A stretch of 64,000 bases of DNA from Desulfosarcinaceae bacterium (lineage in GTDB: Bacteria; Desulfobacterota; Desulfobacteria; Desulfobacterales; Desulfosarcinaceae), in the NCBI GenBank assembly GCA_030066015.1, contig JASJCL010000001.1:1-64000 (forward strand), in the 5' to 3' direction. This document shows, piece by piece, positions 1 to 9,122 of this stretch (its first letter is position 1; the number at the start of each line of letters is the position of its first letter). A program made the translations under genes and the position numbers. The notes under the pieces are model-generated. The model made no database searches. It was given only the letters and a program-made list of their open reading frames with translations, and was not told the DNA's origin.

Positions 1-781
1 CCAATATCATTGGCAGGTGGTCGAGTCGGGGGTCGCGCATAAACCGCTGAAACGTTTCCAGGCCGAGAGACCCCTCACCGATGCTGGCGTGGCGGTCCAC
101 ACGGCTGGCCAATCCCTTCTTGGCATCGTTTAAGTGCAGGCCCTTCAAATAGTCGAATCCGATAACGCGATCAAAATGCGACATGAAGCCGGCATAGGCC
201 GCATCGCTGGTCAGATCGTAACCGGCGGCATACAGGTGGCAGGTATCCAGACAGACACCCACCCGCTCCTTGTCCGTCACTTGGTCAATGATCTCGGCCA
301 AATGCTCCAGGCGATGGCCTATGTTGGTCCCCTGCCCGGCCGTGTTTTCAATGACGGCGGTGACGCCGCTGGTGACCGCCAGGGTCACATTGATCGATTC
401 GGCGATGCGGCCCAGACACGCCTCTTCGGCGATCTGCCGGAGGTGGCTGCCGGGATGGAAGTTGAGACGGGTGAGCCCCAATTGTTCGCAGCGCTGCATC
501 TCGTCCAGGAAGGCGGCCCGGGATTTCGCCAGCCCTTCGGGTTGCGGGTGCCCCAGGTTGATCAGATAGCTGTCGTGGGCCAGAATCTGCGCGGGTTGAA
601 ATCCACAGGTGGCGCAGTTCTCCTTGAAAGCCTGAATGGCGGGCGCCGTCAGGGGCTTGGCCTGCCACCGGCGCTGATTCTTCGTAAATAGGGCGAAGGC
701 CGTCGCGCCGATCTTCGCGGCGTTCAGGGGCGCGTTCTGCACGCCGCCGCTGGTGCTGACATGGGCACCGATCCACTTCAT
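1..781 (-). CDS. nfo: Endonuclease IV (AP endonuclease), 3' end cut by window edge
   Basis: This enzyme cleaves the backbone 5' to abasic sites in base excision repair. The reading frame runs off the window edge, leaving 260 residues. It begins [14 protein letters not shown], the usual Nfo N-terminus. Visible metal-ligand motifs of the TIM-barrel trinuclear zinc site are NFHPGS, the Glu of [13 protein letters not shown], and the His/Asp/His of the HLND...RH segment. The last expected Glu ligand falls just beyond position 1. Two adjacent ATGs (784 and 781) follow an AAGGAG; 781 has the better spacing (6 nt) and was chosen. It lies 90 bp downstream of xthA on the same strand, so the two AP endonucleases may be co-transcribed. 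Confidence 0.93.
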   Translation of the reverse strand, partial: MKWIGAHVSTSGGVQNAPLNAAKIGATAFALFTKNQRRWQAKPLTAPAIQAFKENCATCGFQPAQILAHDSYLINLGHPQPEGLAKSRAAFLDEMQRCEQLGLTRLNFHPGSHLRQIAEEACLGRIAESINVTLAVTSGVTAVIENTAGQGTNIGHRLEHLAEIIDQVTDKERVGVCLDTCHLYAAGYDLTSDAAYAGFMSHFDRVIGFDYLKGLHLNDAKKGLASRVDRHASIGEGSLGLETFQRFMRDPRLDHLPMIL

Positions 782-871
782 CATAGGCTCCTTGACGCAA
801 GACAATGCGCGTCGTTTACCCGTCGCAGCGCGCCCCAATACCTGGCCGCAGCACCGGGCGAGGCTGCACCA

Positions 872-1660
872 TCACACCGTGAGCGCCAGCCCCACCGGAC
901 AATGGTCAGACCCGAAGATGTCGTTGTCGATCCAGGCGTCAACCACGCGGTTGTCGTCGAAGAGATCCTTCGAGGTGAAGAAATAGTCGATCCGCCAACC
1001 AGCGTTGGTCTTGCGGGCGTTGAAGCGGTACGACCACCATGAGTACTTCACCGTATCGGGGTAAAGCGTTCGGAAAGTGTCCACGTAGCCGCGCGCCACG
1101 ATGCGGTCGAGCCACTGGCGCTCGATGGGCAGGAAGCCCGAGCGTTTTGAGTTGGGTCCGGGATGTTTGAGGTCGATCTCATTGTGAGCCGTGTTGTAGT
1201 CACCGGCAATCACGACGCTGCGGCCGTCCGCCATCAATCGGTCGGTGTAGTCGAAAAAGGCGTCGTAAAAATCGAGCTTGTAGTGCAGGCGTTCGTCACT
1301 CATCTGCCCGTTGGGAAAGTAGACGTTGAAAAAGCTGAAATCATCGAAGATCAACTCTAAAATGCGTCCCTCATCGTCGAAGCGGGGGATGCCGATACCG
1401 GTTTTCACTGCCGTGGGCGCCCGGCGGGTGTAGACACCCACCCCGCTGTAGCCCTTCTTGGTGCTGGCGTGAGAAAAATAACTGGTGTAGCCCGCCACCG
1501 CGCACATGGCCGGGGTCAGCTGGGGTTCCTGGAGCTTGGTCTCCTGGATGGCAAAAATATCGGCGTCGGCGTCGTTCAGGACGGTAAGAAAGTTCTTCTT
1601 CATCACGGCCCGGAGGCCGTTCACATTCCAGGAGATCAGTTTCAGAGGCGTGGAATTCAT
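872..1660 (-). CDS. xthA: Exodeoxyribonuclease III
   Basis: A 262-residue endonuclease/exonuclease/phosphatase-fold enzyme that nicks at AP sites and removes 3' blocking groups. Family motifs are in order: SWNVNGLRA near the N-terminus (Asn), QETKLQ (metal-binding Glu), GDYNTAHNEIDL (catalytic Asp/Asn) and GSDHCPVGL (Asp-His) near the C-terminus. Length matches the family. The open frame extends 47 codons further upstream. The ATG at 1660 was chosen because it starts at the conserved domain and is preceded by AAGGAA. The upstream gene, sucrose phosphorylase, ends 46 bp away on the same strand. Confidence 0.94.
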   Translation of the reverse strand: MNSTPLKLISWNVNGLRAVMKKNFLTVLNDADADIFAIQETKLQEPQLTPAMCAVAGYTSYFSHASTKKGYSGVGVYTRRAPTAVKTGIGIPRFDDEGRILELIFDDFSFFNVYFPNGQMSDERLHYKLDFYDAFFDYTDRLMADGRSVVIAGDYNTAHNEIDLKHPGPNSKRSGFLPIERQWLDRIVARGYVDTFRTLYPDTVKYSWWSYRFNARKTNAGWRIDYFFTSKDLFDDNRVVDAWIDNDIFGSDHCPVGLALTV

Positions 1661-1706
1661 GGATTCAGTTCCTTTTAGTAGGCGTCGCGCATCTCCATTG
1701 GGGTTG

Positions 1707-3155
1707 TCAGGCCGTGAACGTGACCATTTTCGAATGGCGGGGGTCGTAGAAATCGATGGTGGTTCTGTAGGTGTGCAGGTCGATGTGGGCCCGGGTTTCA
1801 TAGGGCGGCTTCTTCCAGATCAGCTTCAGCTCGCTATCGGGTGCGTCCGCTATAGTGAGCTTGCCTGAAAATGCCGGGTAGCTGTTGTAAAACCGCATCA
1901 ATCGCAGCAGACGGCGCACCACCGGTTTGCGGATCTGGTCGTCGACCTCCTCCAGGGAGTAGTTGTGACGATTGATGTCACGACCGTTTTTGGTCCACTC
2001 CACCAACTCGATGTCGTTCTCGCCGGCCAGAAGGCCCACATAGTACACTTGGGGGATACCGGGGGTGAAAAACTGGATCACACGGGCAGCGATGTAGGAA
2101 TCGTCGTTGCATTCGAGGGCAGAGTAGTAGGTGCAATTCATCTGGTAGATGTCCAGGTTTTGATAGCTCGGTCCGGAGTAGATCTTTTTGGTGTTGGATC
2201 CCTTCTCAAAAAGTCCGTTGACGGTGCGCTCGATCTCCTCCTCGCTAAGCAGGTCGGCCACATCCACCACCCCAAGGCCGTCATGGGTGTCCAACGTGGT
2301 GAACTGCCGTCTTGGGCAGATTCGCAGCCAGTGAAGCAAGCGCTCACTGGTGTGGTGATAGAGCGTGTGCAGGACGAGCATGGGCAGGGCGAAGTCATAG
2401 GCCCAATAGCCTTTGTCGGCGATCTTCTGCTGGTAACGGTAGTGTTCATGCACTTCGGGAAGAATATGGGTATCGAAAGCGGTGGCGTATTGGTTGAGCC
2501 AGCGCAGGATTTCCCACACCTGGGGTTCCAGAAAAAAGCAGTTGGTGCCGATCTCCATGGTGGTGTAGGCGAAGGCATCCATGCGAATCAGCTTGGCCTT
2601 GGAGCGGGCCAAGCGGATGATGAAGCGGCGCATCACCTCGCGGGTCACCGGCGACTGCCAGTCCAGATCGATCTGCTCGTAGTCAAAGGTGCACCAGATT
2701 TTCTCCTTGGATCCATCCACCCGTTCGATCACCGTGTAAGGCGGTCTAGGCTTGCGGGTATACACTTTGGCCAGCTCGCTCTCGTCGATCTCGCCGCTTT
2801 CGCTCAGCTTGTTGAAGGTGAGAAACATATCCGCGTAGGGGGAATCGGGCCCCTTCTGCAGATAGTCCTGAAAATAGACCGACTGACGCGAAATGTGGTT
2901 GACCATAAAATCGAGGGTCACGTCGAAGTCGGCGCCGATGCGGTCCACATCTTCCCAGTCGCCAAAGGTCGGATCCACCTCGTCGTAGGTCAGGGGGGCG
3001 AAGCCGCGATCGGCCGAAGAGGGATAGAAGGGCAGGATGTGCACACCACCGATGGCCTTCTTGAGATAGCGTCGCAGGACAAAGTGCAGTTCCATGAGAT
3101 TGGCGCCCAGGCTATCCGGGTAGGTGATCAATTGGACTTTGTTCTGTAGCCGCAT
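1707..3155 (-). CDS. Sucrose phosphorylase (GH13)
   Basis: A 482-residue GH13 protein predicted to convert sucrose and phosphate to glucose-1-phosphate and fructose in the cytoplasm. The catalytic triad sits where it does in characterised sucrose phosphorylases (recalled as Asp192, Glu232 and Asp290 in the Bifidobacterium enzyme): Asp193 in RMDAFAY, Glu234 in LPEVHE and Asp289 in TLDTHDG. The N-terminus, with YPDSLG and GGVHILPFYPSS, is also typical. The start lies 3 bp after the sps stop codon and its GAGGGAG ribosome site is inside the end of sps, so translation is probably coupled. A related activity such as glucosylglycerate or sucrose-6-phosphate phosphorylase cannot be excluded, but the synthase next door favours sucrose. 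Confidence 0.87.
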   Translation of the reverse strand: MRLQNKVQLITYPDSLGANLMELHFVLRRYLKKAIGGVHILPFYPSSADRGFAPLTYDEVDPTFGDWEDVDRIGADFDVTLDFMVNHISRQSVYFQDYLQKGPDSPYADMFLTFNKLSESGEIDESELAKVYTRKPRPPYTVIERVDGSKEKIWCTFDYEQIDLDWQSPVTREVMRRFIIRLARSKAKLIRMDAFAYTTMEIGTNCFFLEPQVWEILRWLNQYATAFDTHILPEVHEHYRYQQKIADKGYWAYDFALPMLVLHTLYHHTSERLLHWLRICPRRQFTTLDTHDGLGVVDVADLLSEEEIERTVNGLFEKGSNTKKIYSGPSYQNLDIYQMNCTYYSALECNDDSYIAARVIQFFTPGIPQVYYVGLLAGENDIELVEWTKNGRDINRHNYSLEEVDDQIRKPVVRRLLRLMRFYNSYPAFSGKLTIADAPDSELKLIWKKPPYETRAHIDLHTYRTTIDFYDPRHSKMVTFTA

Positions 3156-3158
3156 GGG

Positions 3159-5348
3159 TTACTCCCTCAACGCATTCTCCAGGAAACGATAATGGCGCAT
3201 CCCTTCGAGGATCCCGCCGGCGCAAAACGACGTGGCGAAATAGATCCCGCGCTTCTTCTGCAGGTGGGCCAGTTCCGGGCTGTGATTGCCCACCACCACG
3301 GCCATGGCGGGGCCTTTGAGCATCTCCTCATCGTTGCCCGAATCGCCGCACACCAGAAAATTGCGCAGCGGCAGTTCCCACTTGTAGCTGAGATAGCGTA
3401 TCGCCTTGCCCTTCGACGCCCGGTAGGGGAGGATGTCAAGGTAGCGGTCGTGTGAATAGATCAGCTGGTAGCGGCATCCGTTGCGCAAAAGACGGTCGTG
3501 GATGCGCGCCAGGCGGTCTTTGTCCGGCGCCATATCGTAGCTGATCTTGAATTCCCGCTGGGTGTCGTCCGGCTGTGGGACGAGAAAATCGAAGCTTTTG
3601 AGCAGGTCGACGATCTTCTCGCGCTGCCACCTGTAGGCGATGTGGGTGTGCCAACCTTGTCCATACTGGCATTGCGGGCCGTAGTAAATCTCGGCACCCA
3701 CCGAGGAGATGATCACGTCGGGCGACCGTATCCCATGCGCATCGAGGATCTCAACGGCAGATTTTTTGGTGCGCCCGGTGGCCACTGCAAAGCCGATGCG
3801 ACCGCGATGGGAATCCAGCAGCCCCACCAGCTCGGCCAGCTTCTCGTTATCATCGCCCAGCAGGGTGTTGTCGATATCGGTGATCAAGAAGTAGCTGAGC
3901 GCCATGAGGCGCCGACCGATGGCGTCCTTGGGGACGGCGGCCTTGAGCGGCTTGGCGTTGGTATCGGCGAGAACCTTCTTCACGACGGCCGCGTAGCTGG
4001 CGGCGTGACTTCGCCAGGTGTAGTGCTCGCGGACGTTGAGCAGTCCCTGACGCGAATAGGTGTTCCAGAGATGGGTGTCGCTGATGATCCGTTTCAAGGC
4101 GCTGCCGATGGCCCGGGTGTCGGTGGGGTCCACCAGGATGCCGTTTTCGCAGTTCTGGATGATGTCGATGGGGCCGCCGTCTTCGGTGGCCACGACGGGA
4201 AGACCGGTGGCGGCCGCTTCCAGAAGGGTCAAGCCGAAAGGTTCCGTGAGGGCGGGATTGATGAAGACGCCGCGCTTCTCGGCCGTAATGCGATAGAGGG
4301 CCGGCACCTCGTATTCAAAATCGTGCCGCTTGGGGATAGCCATCTTACCATACAAGTCGTACTTGTCCAGGAGCAGCAGCATACGGGTGAGGACATCCCG
4401 TTCGTTCTCCGCCATCTGGTCGATATCCTTGCGCAGGCCGGCGAAGATGGCCAGGTTGGCCATGGCCTGGAGCTCCAGGTCCTCTCCGAAGGCCTTCACC
4501 AGGCCGGAGATGTTCTTGCGTTTGTCCGGCCGGCAGAGGGACAGCACCAGGGGGCGATCGGGATGGGCGAAAAACCGGTCCAACTCCTTGATCAGGTAGG
4601 CTTGGGCGTAGCGCGCCTGCTCATCGTTCTCGCCCTCGGCGAGCGTGTCGTGGTAAAAGGGATAGAAGCGCTCGATGTCGATGCCTGGCGGGATTACTTT
4701 GAATTTTGGCAGACGGCCGTGCTTGTACGCACCGTACTGGTCGTTGACCTCCTGGCGGGTACTGGCCACGATGAGATCGGCGCATTTCAGGATCTCCGCT
4801 TCCACGCGGATGCGCAGGTCGATTTTAAAGCGCTTGATCATCTCCGCATCCGACATGCCGTCCTGCTGAAGGCGGCGCCGCTTGTCCATCCCCAGACTGT
4901 GTCCGGTGAAGACAAAGGGACAGCCCAGGAGCCGGGCCAGTTGCATGGCCACGTAGCCGGCGTCGGCGTAGTGGCCGTGAAAGATGTCCGGCAGCCGCTC
5001 CTGGCGCTTGATGAACTTGATGGTCTTGTCGATGAACTCCTCCAGGTGCGGCCAGAGCCGCTCCTTGCGCAGATATTTGCGCCCCCCGCACTGGATGCGC
5101 ACAATGCGAAACTTTCCGCTGACCACTTCCACCGGTTGGGCATAGTCTTCGGAGACCGATTTATCGCGGATCAATCGGGTGAAGAGATCCACCCGGGCCA
5201 CGTCTGTGCGGCGGCTCAACTGGTCGCAGAGTTCGATCACATACTTCACCTGGCCGCCCGTGTCGGCATTGCGGCCAAGCTCCATATTCGCGGCGCGCAC
5301 CAGCCCATGCAGGCTGAACATCTGGATGTAAAGCGGTTCCTGAGACAT
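3159..5348 (-). CDS. Sucrose-phosphate synthase with C-terminal HAD phosphatase domain
   Basis: A 729-residue two-domain enzyme. Residues 1 to about 470 form a GT-B glycosyltransferase: SLHGLVRAANMELGRNADTGG at the N-terminus is the SPS signature, and the Glu-x7-Glu motif (EPFGLTLLEAAATG) binds UDP-glucose. From about residue 487 a HAD domain starts at LITDIDNTLLGDD (DxDxT nucleophile motif) and ends with the CGDSGNDEEML acid motif. It should make sucrose-6-phosphate from UDP-glucose and fructose-6-phosphate. Because the HAD motifs look intact, it may also dephosphorylate the product. It lies between fructokinase and sucrose phosphorylase in one operon. Confidence 0.9.
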   Translation of the reverse strand: MSQEPLYIQMFSLHGLVRAANMELGRNADTGGQVKYVIELCDQLSRRTDVARVDLFTRLIRDKSVSEDYAQPVEVVSGKFRIVRIQCGGRKYLRKERLWPHLEEFIDKTIKFIKRQERLPDIFHGHYADAGYVAMQLARLLGCPFVFTGHSLGMDKRRRLQQDGMSDAEMIKRFKIDLRIRVEAEILKCADLIVASTRQEVNDQYGAYKHGRLPKFKVIPPGIDIERFYPFYHDTLAEGENDEQARYAQAYLIKELDRFFAHPDRPLVLSLCRPDKRKNISGLVKAFGEDLELQAMANLAIFAGLRKDIDQMAENERDVLTRMLLLLDKYDLYGKMAIPKRHDFEYEVPALYRITAEKRGVFINPALTEPFGLTLLEAAATGLPVVATEDGGPIDIIQNCENGILVDPTDTRAIGSALKRIISDTHLWNTYSRQGLLNVREHYTWRSHAASYAAVVKKVLADTNAKPLKAAVPKDAIGRRLMALSYFLITDIDNTLLGDDNEKLAELVGLLDSHRGRIGFAVATGRTKKSAVEILDAHGIRSPDVIISSVGAEIYYGPQCQYGQGWHTHIAYRWQREKIVDLLKSFDFLVPQPDDTQREFKISYDMAPDKDRLARIHDRLLRNGCRYQLIYSHDRYLDILPYRASKGKAIRYLSYKWELPLRNFLVCGDSGNDEEMLKGPAMAVVVGNHSPELAHLQKKRGIYFATSFCAGGILEGMRHYRFLENALRE

Positions 5349-5398
5349 ATCTCATCCTATCGTGATGCGGTGTGCGTGAAGCTGGGCATCCGGCAGAC

Positions 5399-6283
5399 TC
5401 AGCGATAGGCCGCATAGAGCACGGCGTCCTGATCGATGGGGACCGCTCCCGGCAGGCGGCAGATCTCGGCGGCGAAGGCCGCGGCCCGCTTCAGGATACG
5501 GTCCGCCGACCATTGGTGCAGATGCCCATATGCCAGCAGTGCCGCGTAGGCGTCTCCCGCGCCCACGGCATCCACGACGGTGCCCACCGGTGCGGGACCG
5601 ATACGGGAGGTTCCCTCGCCCGTGGAGAGCAGGCTGCCTGCCGCGCCGAAGGTCAGAGCGATGGTGTCCAGTGCATACCGCTCGTGCAGCCAGGCCAGGC
5701 ACGCTTCCTCTCCCCGGGGAGCGCCCAATTCCCGCTGCAGCCAGTGCAGTTCCGCTTCGCTGAGCTTGAGTATTCGGCTTCGCGACAGTGACGCGGCGAC
5801 AATGTCGGGGGGTGTCGCTCCCGGGCGCAGATTGATGTCATAGAAACATCGGGTCCGAGAGGGGAGACGGTCGACAAGGCGCAGCAAGCGTGCATGGGCG
5901 GCCGGTGTGCGCTGCGCCAGGGTACCAAAGTAAAAGAGCGCCGGCGGCCGGGCGGACAGAGGTGCGGCCAACGGGGCCAGCTCGATCTCATCGTAGGCAA
6001 CGCCCGTGCGAATGTCAAACCGGGGGGATCCCTGGGCGTCCAAGGTCACCTGCACCGTGCCGGTGGGGCAATTATCGTCGACCTGCAGGTCGTCCGCGGG
6101 GAAACGCTGCTCCTCGAGAAAGGCCTGGATCTTCTCTCCATTTTCGTCTCGGCCGATGCGGGAGACAAACCGCACCGGTATCCCCAGACGGTGCAGGTGA
6201 AAGGCGAAGTTGAAGGGCGCCCCCCCGATGCGGGTGTAGTCGGGGAAGATATCGAGGAGTATTTCGCCGAAGACGATGACCAT
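5399..6283 (-). CDS. Fructokinase (PfkB-family carbohydrate kinase)
   Basis: A 294-residue ribokinase-fold sugar kinase. It shows GEILLDIFPDYTRIGGAPFN at the N-terminus, the usual PfkB substrate-binding start, and the C-terminal signature DAVGAGDAYAALL with its catalytic Asp and anion hole. In this operon it would phosphorylate fructose released by the phosphorylase, or supply fructose-6-phosphate to the synthase. The ATG at 6283 follows AAAGGAG at good spacing. The sps start is 50 bp downstream and nth ends 77 bp upstream. Fructose specificity is inferred from context; the family also includes other sugar kinases. Confidence 0.86.
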   Translation of the reverse strand: MVIVFGEILLDIFPDYTRIGGAPFNFAFHLHRLGIPVRFVSRIGRDENGEKIQAFLEEQRFPADDLQVDDNCPTGTVQVTLDAQGSPRFDIRTGVAYDEIELAPLAAPLSARPPALFYFGTLAQRTPAAHARLLRLVDRLPSRTRCFYDINLRPGATPPDIVAASLSRSRILKLSEAELHWLQRELGAPRGEEACLAWLHERYALDTIALTFGAAGSLLSTGEGTSRIGPAPVGTVVDAVGAGDAYAALLAYGHLHQWSADRILKRAAAFAAEICRLPGAVPIDQDAVLYAAYR

Positions 6284-6360
6284 AATCGCTCCTTTGATTC
6301 AGTGTGCCGGTGCGGCCGCCCAACCAGTGTGCCGGTATTCGGCTACGCTGACATTCTTGT

Positions 6361-7020
6361 TCAACGCGACTTGTCGACGCCGATCCGGGCGCACATCTCC
6401 CGCACCGGGCACTTGCTGCAGAACGGCGATATCGGCCGGCAGAGCACCTGGCCGAACGCCACCAGCAATTCGTTGTAGACCCGCCAGTACTTCTTGGGGA
6501 GCCGCTCCCGCAGGGCGAATTCGGTGGCCTCGGGCGTTTTGGTGGCCACATAGCCGATGCGGTTGCTGATGCGGTGGACGTGGGTGTCCACGCAGATGGC
6601 CGGCTGCTTGAATCCCTCCACCATGACCAAATTGGCCGTCTTGCGTCCCACCCCGGGCAGTGTGAGCATCTCGTCCAGATCGGCGGGCACCGCCCCCCCG
6701 TACCGCCGCATGAGGATCCCGCTGATCTCTACGAGACGTTTGGCCTTGGTGGGATAGAACCCCACCGGGTAGATCAGTTGGGCGATCCGTTTCTCTCCCA
6801 AGGCCAGGAGCTCCTCCGGCGTACGTGCCACTGCGAAGAGCCGCTTGGCCGCCTCGCTGGTAACCTCGTCCTTGGTGCGCAGGGACAAAATCGTCGACAC
6901 CAGCACCTCGAAAGGGCTCGCCCCGCGGGTGGCGATGAAGGTGATGATGGGCGGGTTCCAGGCCTCGTAGTGACGCGCGATGGTGGCCACAAAAAGATCG
7001 ATATCGAAATCAGCGGACAT
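6361..7020 (-). CDS. nth: Endonuclease III (DNA glycosylase/AP lyase)
   Basis: A 219-residue HhH-GPD protein that removes oxidised pyrimidines and cleaves the abasic product. The helix-hairpin-helix LPGVGRKTAN contains the catalytic Lys127, and CVDTHV contains the catalytic Asp145, matching E. coli Lys120 and Asp138. The C-terminal [4Fe-4S] loop has Cys194, Cys201, Cys204 and Cys210 in the canonical C-x6-C-x2-C-x5-C pattern. The frame is open upstream to 7152, but the family start aligns with MSADFDIDL at 7020. It heads the minus-strand group of repair and sucrose genes and faces away from lexA. Confidence 0.94.
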   Translation of the reverse strand: MSADFDIDLFVATIARHYEAWNPPIITFIATRGASPFEVLVSTILSLRTKDEVTSEAAKRLFAVARTPEELLALGEKRIAQLIYPVGFYPTKAKRLVEISGILMRRYGGAVPADLDEMLTLPGVGRKTANLVMVEGFKQPAICVDTHVHRISNRIGYVATKTPEATEFALRERLPKKYWRVYNELLVAFGQVLCRPISPFCSKCPVREMCARIGVDKSR

Positions 7021-7551
7021 GGATATTTCCGGCTGGCGGGTTGCGGGTTGCGATGATGGGCAGCGCGCCGTGAGCGGCAAAGAGCGGACAGACACCGATG
7101 GGCGCGTCGAGCCGGTAGTGTACCCCCTCCCCGGTCGAGATTCAAGAACCACCGGCGATCCTTTTTCTGCCCGTGACCGGATCTGTCAAAGAGAGGGGCT
7201 ATGCAAGGTCGAGAACGGCCACAATGCGTTGGCGCGACCCCATCCACGCACGGAGAGACTATACGTTTTACTTTACATTTACATTGACATTTTTCCGCGT
7301 CACCCTATAATCAACCTAGAGGTTTGCCCACGATCCACCCCGCCGCTCCTCCGGCATCCCCCCTGCCGACGGTCGGCGGGTGGATCGACTCCATTTTGAA
7401 GTCTGCCCGTCAGCCGGTGGGGTGTAAGATCTATTTTGCCCCGCAAAGCGGCCCACTGACGCACCGGCCCACGCGTTGACATACACGGCGTAGATGCTTT
7501 TTCTCGGAAGCCCCTACGGGAGGACCCCTTACGCAAAGATCGGGAGGACCC
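7021..7551. other. Divergent intergenic region between nth and lexA
   Basis: These 531 bases separate two divergently transcribed repair genes. They hold a consensus-like promoter (7284-7311), a second TTGACA at 7476-7481 with no good -10 box, a GCCGAC-G-GTCGGC palindrome around 7370, and two identical 11-mers (CGGGAGGACCC at 7517 and 7541), the second directly before the lexA ATG. I see no credible gene. No SOS box of a recognised class could be picked out with confidence, although an autoregulated lexA would be expected to have one. Confidence 0.6.
7284..7311 (+). promoter_or_regulatory. Sigma-70-type promoter upstream of lexA
   Basis: TTGACA (7284-7289) and TATAAT (7306-7311) are both exact consensus hexamers separated by 16 bp, in a locally AT-rich stretch. 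The start point would be near 7318, giving a leader of about 234 nt before lexA. Such a strong core promoter normally needs a repressor, so a LexA site nearby is likely. Confidence 0.6.
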
Positions 7552-8199
7552 ATGCAGGCCGAACTCACCGTCAAACAGCAGCGGTTTCTGGACTATCTGC
7601 AGGCGCAGATCGGTCGCCGCGGGAAGGCCCCCAGCCTGCGCCAGGCGGCAGTTGACCTGGGGGTCAGCCACGCCGCCGTGGCCCAGACCTTAAAGGTGCT
7701 GGAGGAGAAGGGCTATGTCCGCCGGGAAGGGCGCTACAGCCGTACCCTCCACCTCCTCAACCGGGCCCGGGAGGCGGCGGCCGTGCAGCGCTGGCGGGAG
7801 GTGCCCATCATCGGCCGGGTCACCGCCGGCCTGCCCATGTACGCCCAGCAGGAGTGGGACGGCAGCCTGGTGGTGGACCGCGATCTGTTTCCCGGGCGGG
7901 ATCTGTTCGCCCTGAAGATCCGGGGGGCCTCCATGCGGGATGCCGGCATCCTCGACCAGGACCTGGTGATCTGCGAACCGCGCCAGTACGCCCGCAACGG
8001 CGAGATCGTGGTGGCCCTCATCGAGGGCGAGGAGGCCACCGTGAAGCGCTTCTTCCATTACGAAGACCACATCGAACTGCGCCCCGAGAATCCCGACTTC
8101 TCCCCCATGCGCTACGGCTTCGAACAGGTTCTTGTCCAGGGAAAGGTCGTCGGCCTCCAGCGCCGCCTCGCCGAAGCCCCCTCGTGGGACAGACCATAA
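7552..8199 (+). CDS. lexA: LexA-family SOS repressor
   Basis: A 215-residue two-domain repressor. Residues 1-65 form the winged helix-turn-helix (APSLRQAAVDLGVSHAAV as recognition region). Residues 84-210 form the S24 autoprotease domain. The cleavage bond is Ala92-Gly93 in VTAGLP, with nucleophile Ser127 in GASMRDAG and general base Lys165 in EATVKRF. RecA-stimulated self-cleavage should derepress the genes that follow. The ATG is directly preceded by GGGAGGACCC. It leads a plus-strand set of DUF72, imuB and dnaE2, so it may be a cassette-specific LexA rather than the global regulator. Its recognition helix differs from the E. coli type, so the operator cannot be predicted. Confidence 0.92.
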   Translation: MQAELTVKQQRFLDYLQAQIGRRGKAPSLRQAAVDLGVSHAAVAQTLKVLEEKGYVRREGRYSRTLHLLNRAREAAAVQRWREVPIIGRVTAGLPMYAQQEWDGSLVVDRDLFPGRDLFALKIRGASMRDAGILDQDLVICEPRQYARNGEIVVALIEGEEATVKRFFHYEDHIELRPENPDFSPMRYGFEQVLVQGKVVGLQRRLAEAPSWDRP

Positions 8200-8212
8200 G
8201 CCGGGGGACGCC

Positions 8213-9082
8213 ATGTCAGCCAGTGCAGATACGATGACCCCAGCCGCCCGCGGGATGGCTGCCGACAGGCCAGGCATCACCCGTCGAATACCGAACCTGC
8301 GGGTGGGCACCAGCGGCTACGCCTACCCCGAGTGGGTGACCGCCGGCTTTTACCCCACCAGCACCCCTTCGGAGAAGATGCTGCCGCTCTACGCCCGGCG
8401 CTTCGGGGTCACCGAGCTCAACTTCACCTGGTACCAGATGCCCAAGGCCCCCGCCATGGTGCGCATGCGCGAGCGGGTGCCGGAGGCGTTCGGCTTCGCC
8501 GTCAAGCTGACCCGCACCCTCACCCACGAAATCGATCCCCACGGCTGGCGCGGCCAGATGACCCGCTACCGGGATGGCATCGCCCCCCTGGTGCAGTCGG
8601 CCCAGCTCCTGGCGGTGCTGGTGCAGCTGCCCCCCAGTTTCCGGCGCCGGGCCCCCCAGCGGCGCTACCTGGCCGAGCTGCTGGACGAGCTGGCCGATCT
8701 GCCCGTGGCGGTGGAGTTCCGCCACAGCTCCTGGGCCACCGACCGGGTCTTCGCCGAGTTGGAGCGCCGCCGGGTGACCCTGGTGGCCGTGGATACGCCC
8801 GCTTTGCCGGGCCTCTTCCCGCGGCTGGACGTGGTCACCAATCCCGACCTCTTCTACCTGCGCTTCCACGGCCGCAACGCCCGCGGCTGGCGCTCCGGCA
8901 ACATGCAGCAGCAATTCGACTACGACTACACCGACGCGGAGTTGGCCGAGTGGCTGCCGGCCATCGAGACCATGGCGTCGGCGGCCCAAAGCGGCCTCCT
9001 CTTCTTTAACAACCATGTCCGCGCCCAGGCGCCCAAAAACGCCGAGCAGTTGACCGCCCAGCTGGGGCTGGGCGGTGGTTAG
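8213..9082 (+). CDS. DUF72 family protein
   Basis: A 289-residue protein of the DUF72 (YecE-like) family, a TIM-barrel-like fold of unknown biochemical function. Recognisable family pieces are VGTSGYAYPEW near residue 30, the ELNFTWY segment, PVAVEFRHSSW in the middle, and YLRFHGRN followed by LLFFNNH at the C-terminus. The ATG at 8213 follows GGGGGA and lies 13 bp after the lexA stop; the frame itself is open from further upstream within lexA. Its position inside a LexA/ImuB/DnaE2 cassette suggests a DNA-damage-linked role, but nothing in the sequence shows a mechanism. Confidence 0.88.
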   Translation: MSASADTMTPAARGMAADRPGITRRIPNLRVGTSGYAYPEWVTAGFYPTSTPSEKMLPLYARRFGVTELNFTWYQMPKAPAMVRMRERVPEAFGFAVKLTRTLTHEIDPHGWRGQMTRYRDGIAPLVQSAQLLAVLVQLPPSFRRRAPQRRYLAELLDELADLPVAVEFRHSSWATDRVFAELERRRVTLVAVDTPALPGLFPRLDVVTNPDLFYLRFHGRNARGWRSGNMQQQFDYDYTDAELAEWLPAIETMASAAQSGLLFFNNHVRAQAPKNAEQLTAQLGLGGG

Positions 9083-9083
9083 C

Positions 9084-9113
9084 TCGTCAAATCGTCGAAT
9101 CGTCAATTCGGGG
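9084..9113. repeat. Left inverted repeat of the four-helix-bundle element
   Basis: The segment begins TCGTCAAATCGTCGAATCG and ends in TTCGGGG. It is an imperfect inverted copy of 9629-9666, sharing an exact TCGTCAAATCGT end. It starts one base after the DUF72 stop codon. Internally it is built from direct CGTCAAT/CGTCGAAT-like units. Confidence 0.6.
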
Positions 9114-9122
9114 AGAAATGCC

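Noticed and set aside
3498-5408. Long plus-strand open frame opposite sucrose-phosphate synthase
   Set aside because: It mirrors the real gene on the other strand; its translation has no domain and the minus-strand protein has clear SPS and HAD motifs.
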